Part shown: one piece after another, positions 63,664-64,000 of the stretch | How positions within the stretch are numbered: the stretch's first letter is position 1 | Layout of the letters: each line of letters begins with the position of its first letter | Assembly: GCA_024638465.1 (NCBI GenBank) | Contig: JAHEKF010000008.1 | Span: forward strand, 1 to 64,000 | Length of the DNA: 64,000 bases | Direction of reading: 5' to 3' | Source of the DNA: Rhodospirillaceae bacterium | GTDB taxonomy: Bacteria; Pseudomonadota; Gammaproteobacteria; Steroidobacterales; Rariloculaceae | Notes under the pieces: model-generated | Databases searched by the model: none | Told to the model about the DNA's origin: nothing | Seen by the model: the letters and a program-made list of their open reading frames with translations, nothing else | Translations under genes and position numbers: made by a program

Positions 63664-64000
63664 TCAGGTCACGATCGGAGTGTCGTCGCTGTCGTGAATC
63701 CAGGACTTGAACGACAGCAGCAGGAGCATGCCGGGAATGGCCACGAACGCACACATCGTGAAAAACGGCAGCCAGCCCATGACTCCCGCCATCCAGCCGG
63801 TCGGTGCCGTAAGCACGACGCGCGGCAGCGTCGCGAGCGCAGAAAGCATTGCGAATTGAGTGGCCGTGAAACGCTTGTCCGTGAGATAGGCCATGAACGC
63901 CAACAACGCCGAGATTCCCATTCCCTGAGTCAGGTTCTCGAACGCAACTACCGCCGCGAGCCACCAGAGATCGTCACCCATCACCGACAGTACGGCGAAG
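63664..64000 (-). CDS. ampG: AmpG-type muropeptide permease, C-terminal part (cut by right edge)
   Basis: The last 111 or so codons of an MFS transporter: FENLTQGMGISALLAFMAYLTDKRFTATQFAMLSALATLPRV, then GWMAGVMGWLPFFTMCAFVAIPG. This is the AmpG pattern, an inner-membrane permease that imports anhydro-muropeptides from cell-wall turnover. The frame is still open at the right edge, so the start is outside. The Rieske gene follows 2 bp downstream. Confidence 0.85.
   Translation of the reverse strand, partial: FAVLSVMGDDLWWLAAVVAFENLTQGMGISALLAFMAYLTDKRFTATQFAMLSALATLPRVVLTAPTGWMAGVMGWLPFFTMCAFVAIPGMLLLLSFKSWIHDSDDTPIVT

Overview
The window (about 58-60% G+C by eye, dense gene packing, many ATGA/GTGA/TTGA stop-start overlaps) looks like chromosome of a free-living gammaproteobacterium. 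Supporting families are YggX beside MutY, AsmA, the TorF-type porin, AmpG, Acs, TrmB and a sigma54/NtrC promoter. The exact lineage cannot be read from the sequence; an uncultured marine or sediment group (Woeseia-like or Steroidobacter-like) is a guess. About 55 intact genes, one tRNA and two clear gene remnants are supported.

Region by region. (1) 1-10.5 kb: a biosynthetic cluster with a nucleotidyltransferase (cut by the left edge), two GT4 glycosyltransferases, an HPr-kinase-like ATPase, two cobalamin-type radical SAM enzymes, a third SPASM-like radical SAM enzyme and three methyltransferases. Many genes overlap by 4-8 bp. The product is unknown. (2) 10.5-12.8 kb: a one-heme cytochrome/beta-barrel protein and a lipoprotein with two heme domains around an Ig-like domain. 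(3) 13-19.7 kb: housekeeping (acs, yggX, mutY, an SRPBCC protein, AsmA, a NarL-type regulator). (4) 19.9-29.1 kb: an MtrA/DmsE-type decaheme cytochrome and MtrB/PioB-type barrel, divergent from an nqrBCDEF-nqrM-CBS operon that has no nqrA, then an OprO-type porin. (5) 29.3-35.3 kb: tRNA-Gly(CCC) followed by an accessory block. It holds remnants of a TonB receptor and an S9 peptidase, an LPMO-like copper protein, cbpAM, a Na/Pi cotransporter and a pair of about 190-bp direct repeats ending in degenerate pieces of the same tRNA. (6) 35.3-39 kb: class I aldolase, a hybrid histidine kinase and its small partner. (7) 39.2-51.6 kb: a twelve-gene run sulP-dabA-mrpEFG-mbhDE-mrpBCD-nuoL-like-nuoM-like with a nearby ArsR gene. 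This is a candidate composite inorganic-carbon/ion uptake system. (8) 51.7-53.5 kb: a DUF2490 protein and a TorF-type porin with a sigma54 promoter and two NtrC-like sites. (9) 53.6-59.8 kb: a MoaD-like carrier, a BNR-repeat protein and a ThiF-like E1, then an NTP/NDP-type transporter and a divergent O-acetylhomoserine sulfhydrylase with a CoA-binding protein. (10) 59.8-64 kb: OsmC, a flavin monooxygenase-like protein, a methyltransferase, trmB, a Rieske protein and ampG (cut by the right edge).

The two most notable systems are the NqrA-less NQR facing an MtrAB-type conduit, which suggests NADH-driven electron export across both membranes, and the SulP-DabA-Mrp/Mbh-like cluster, which suggests bicarbonate/CO2 uptake tied to cation or proton flux. 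Both functional readings are inferences from family and neighbourhood.
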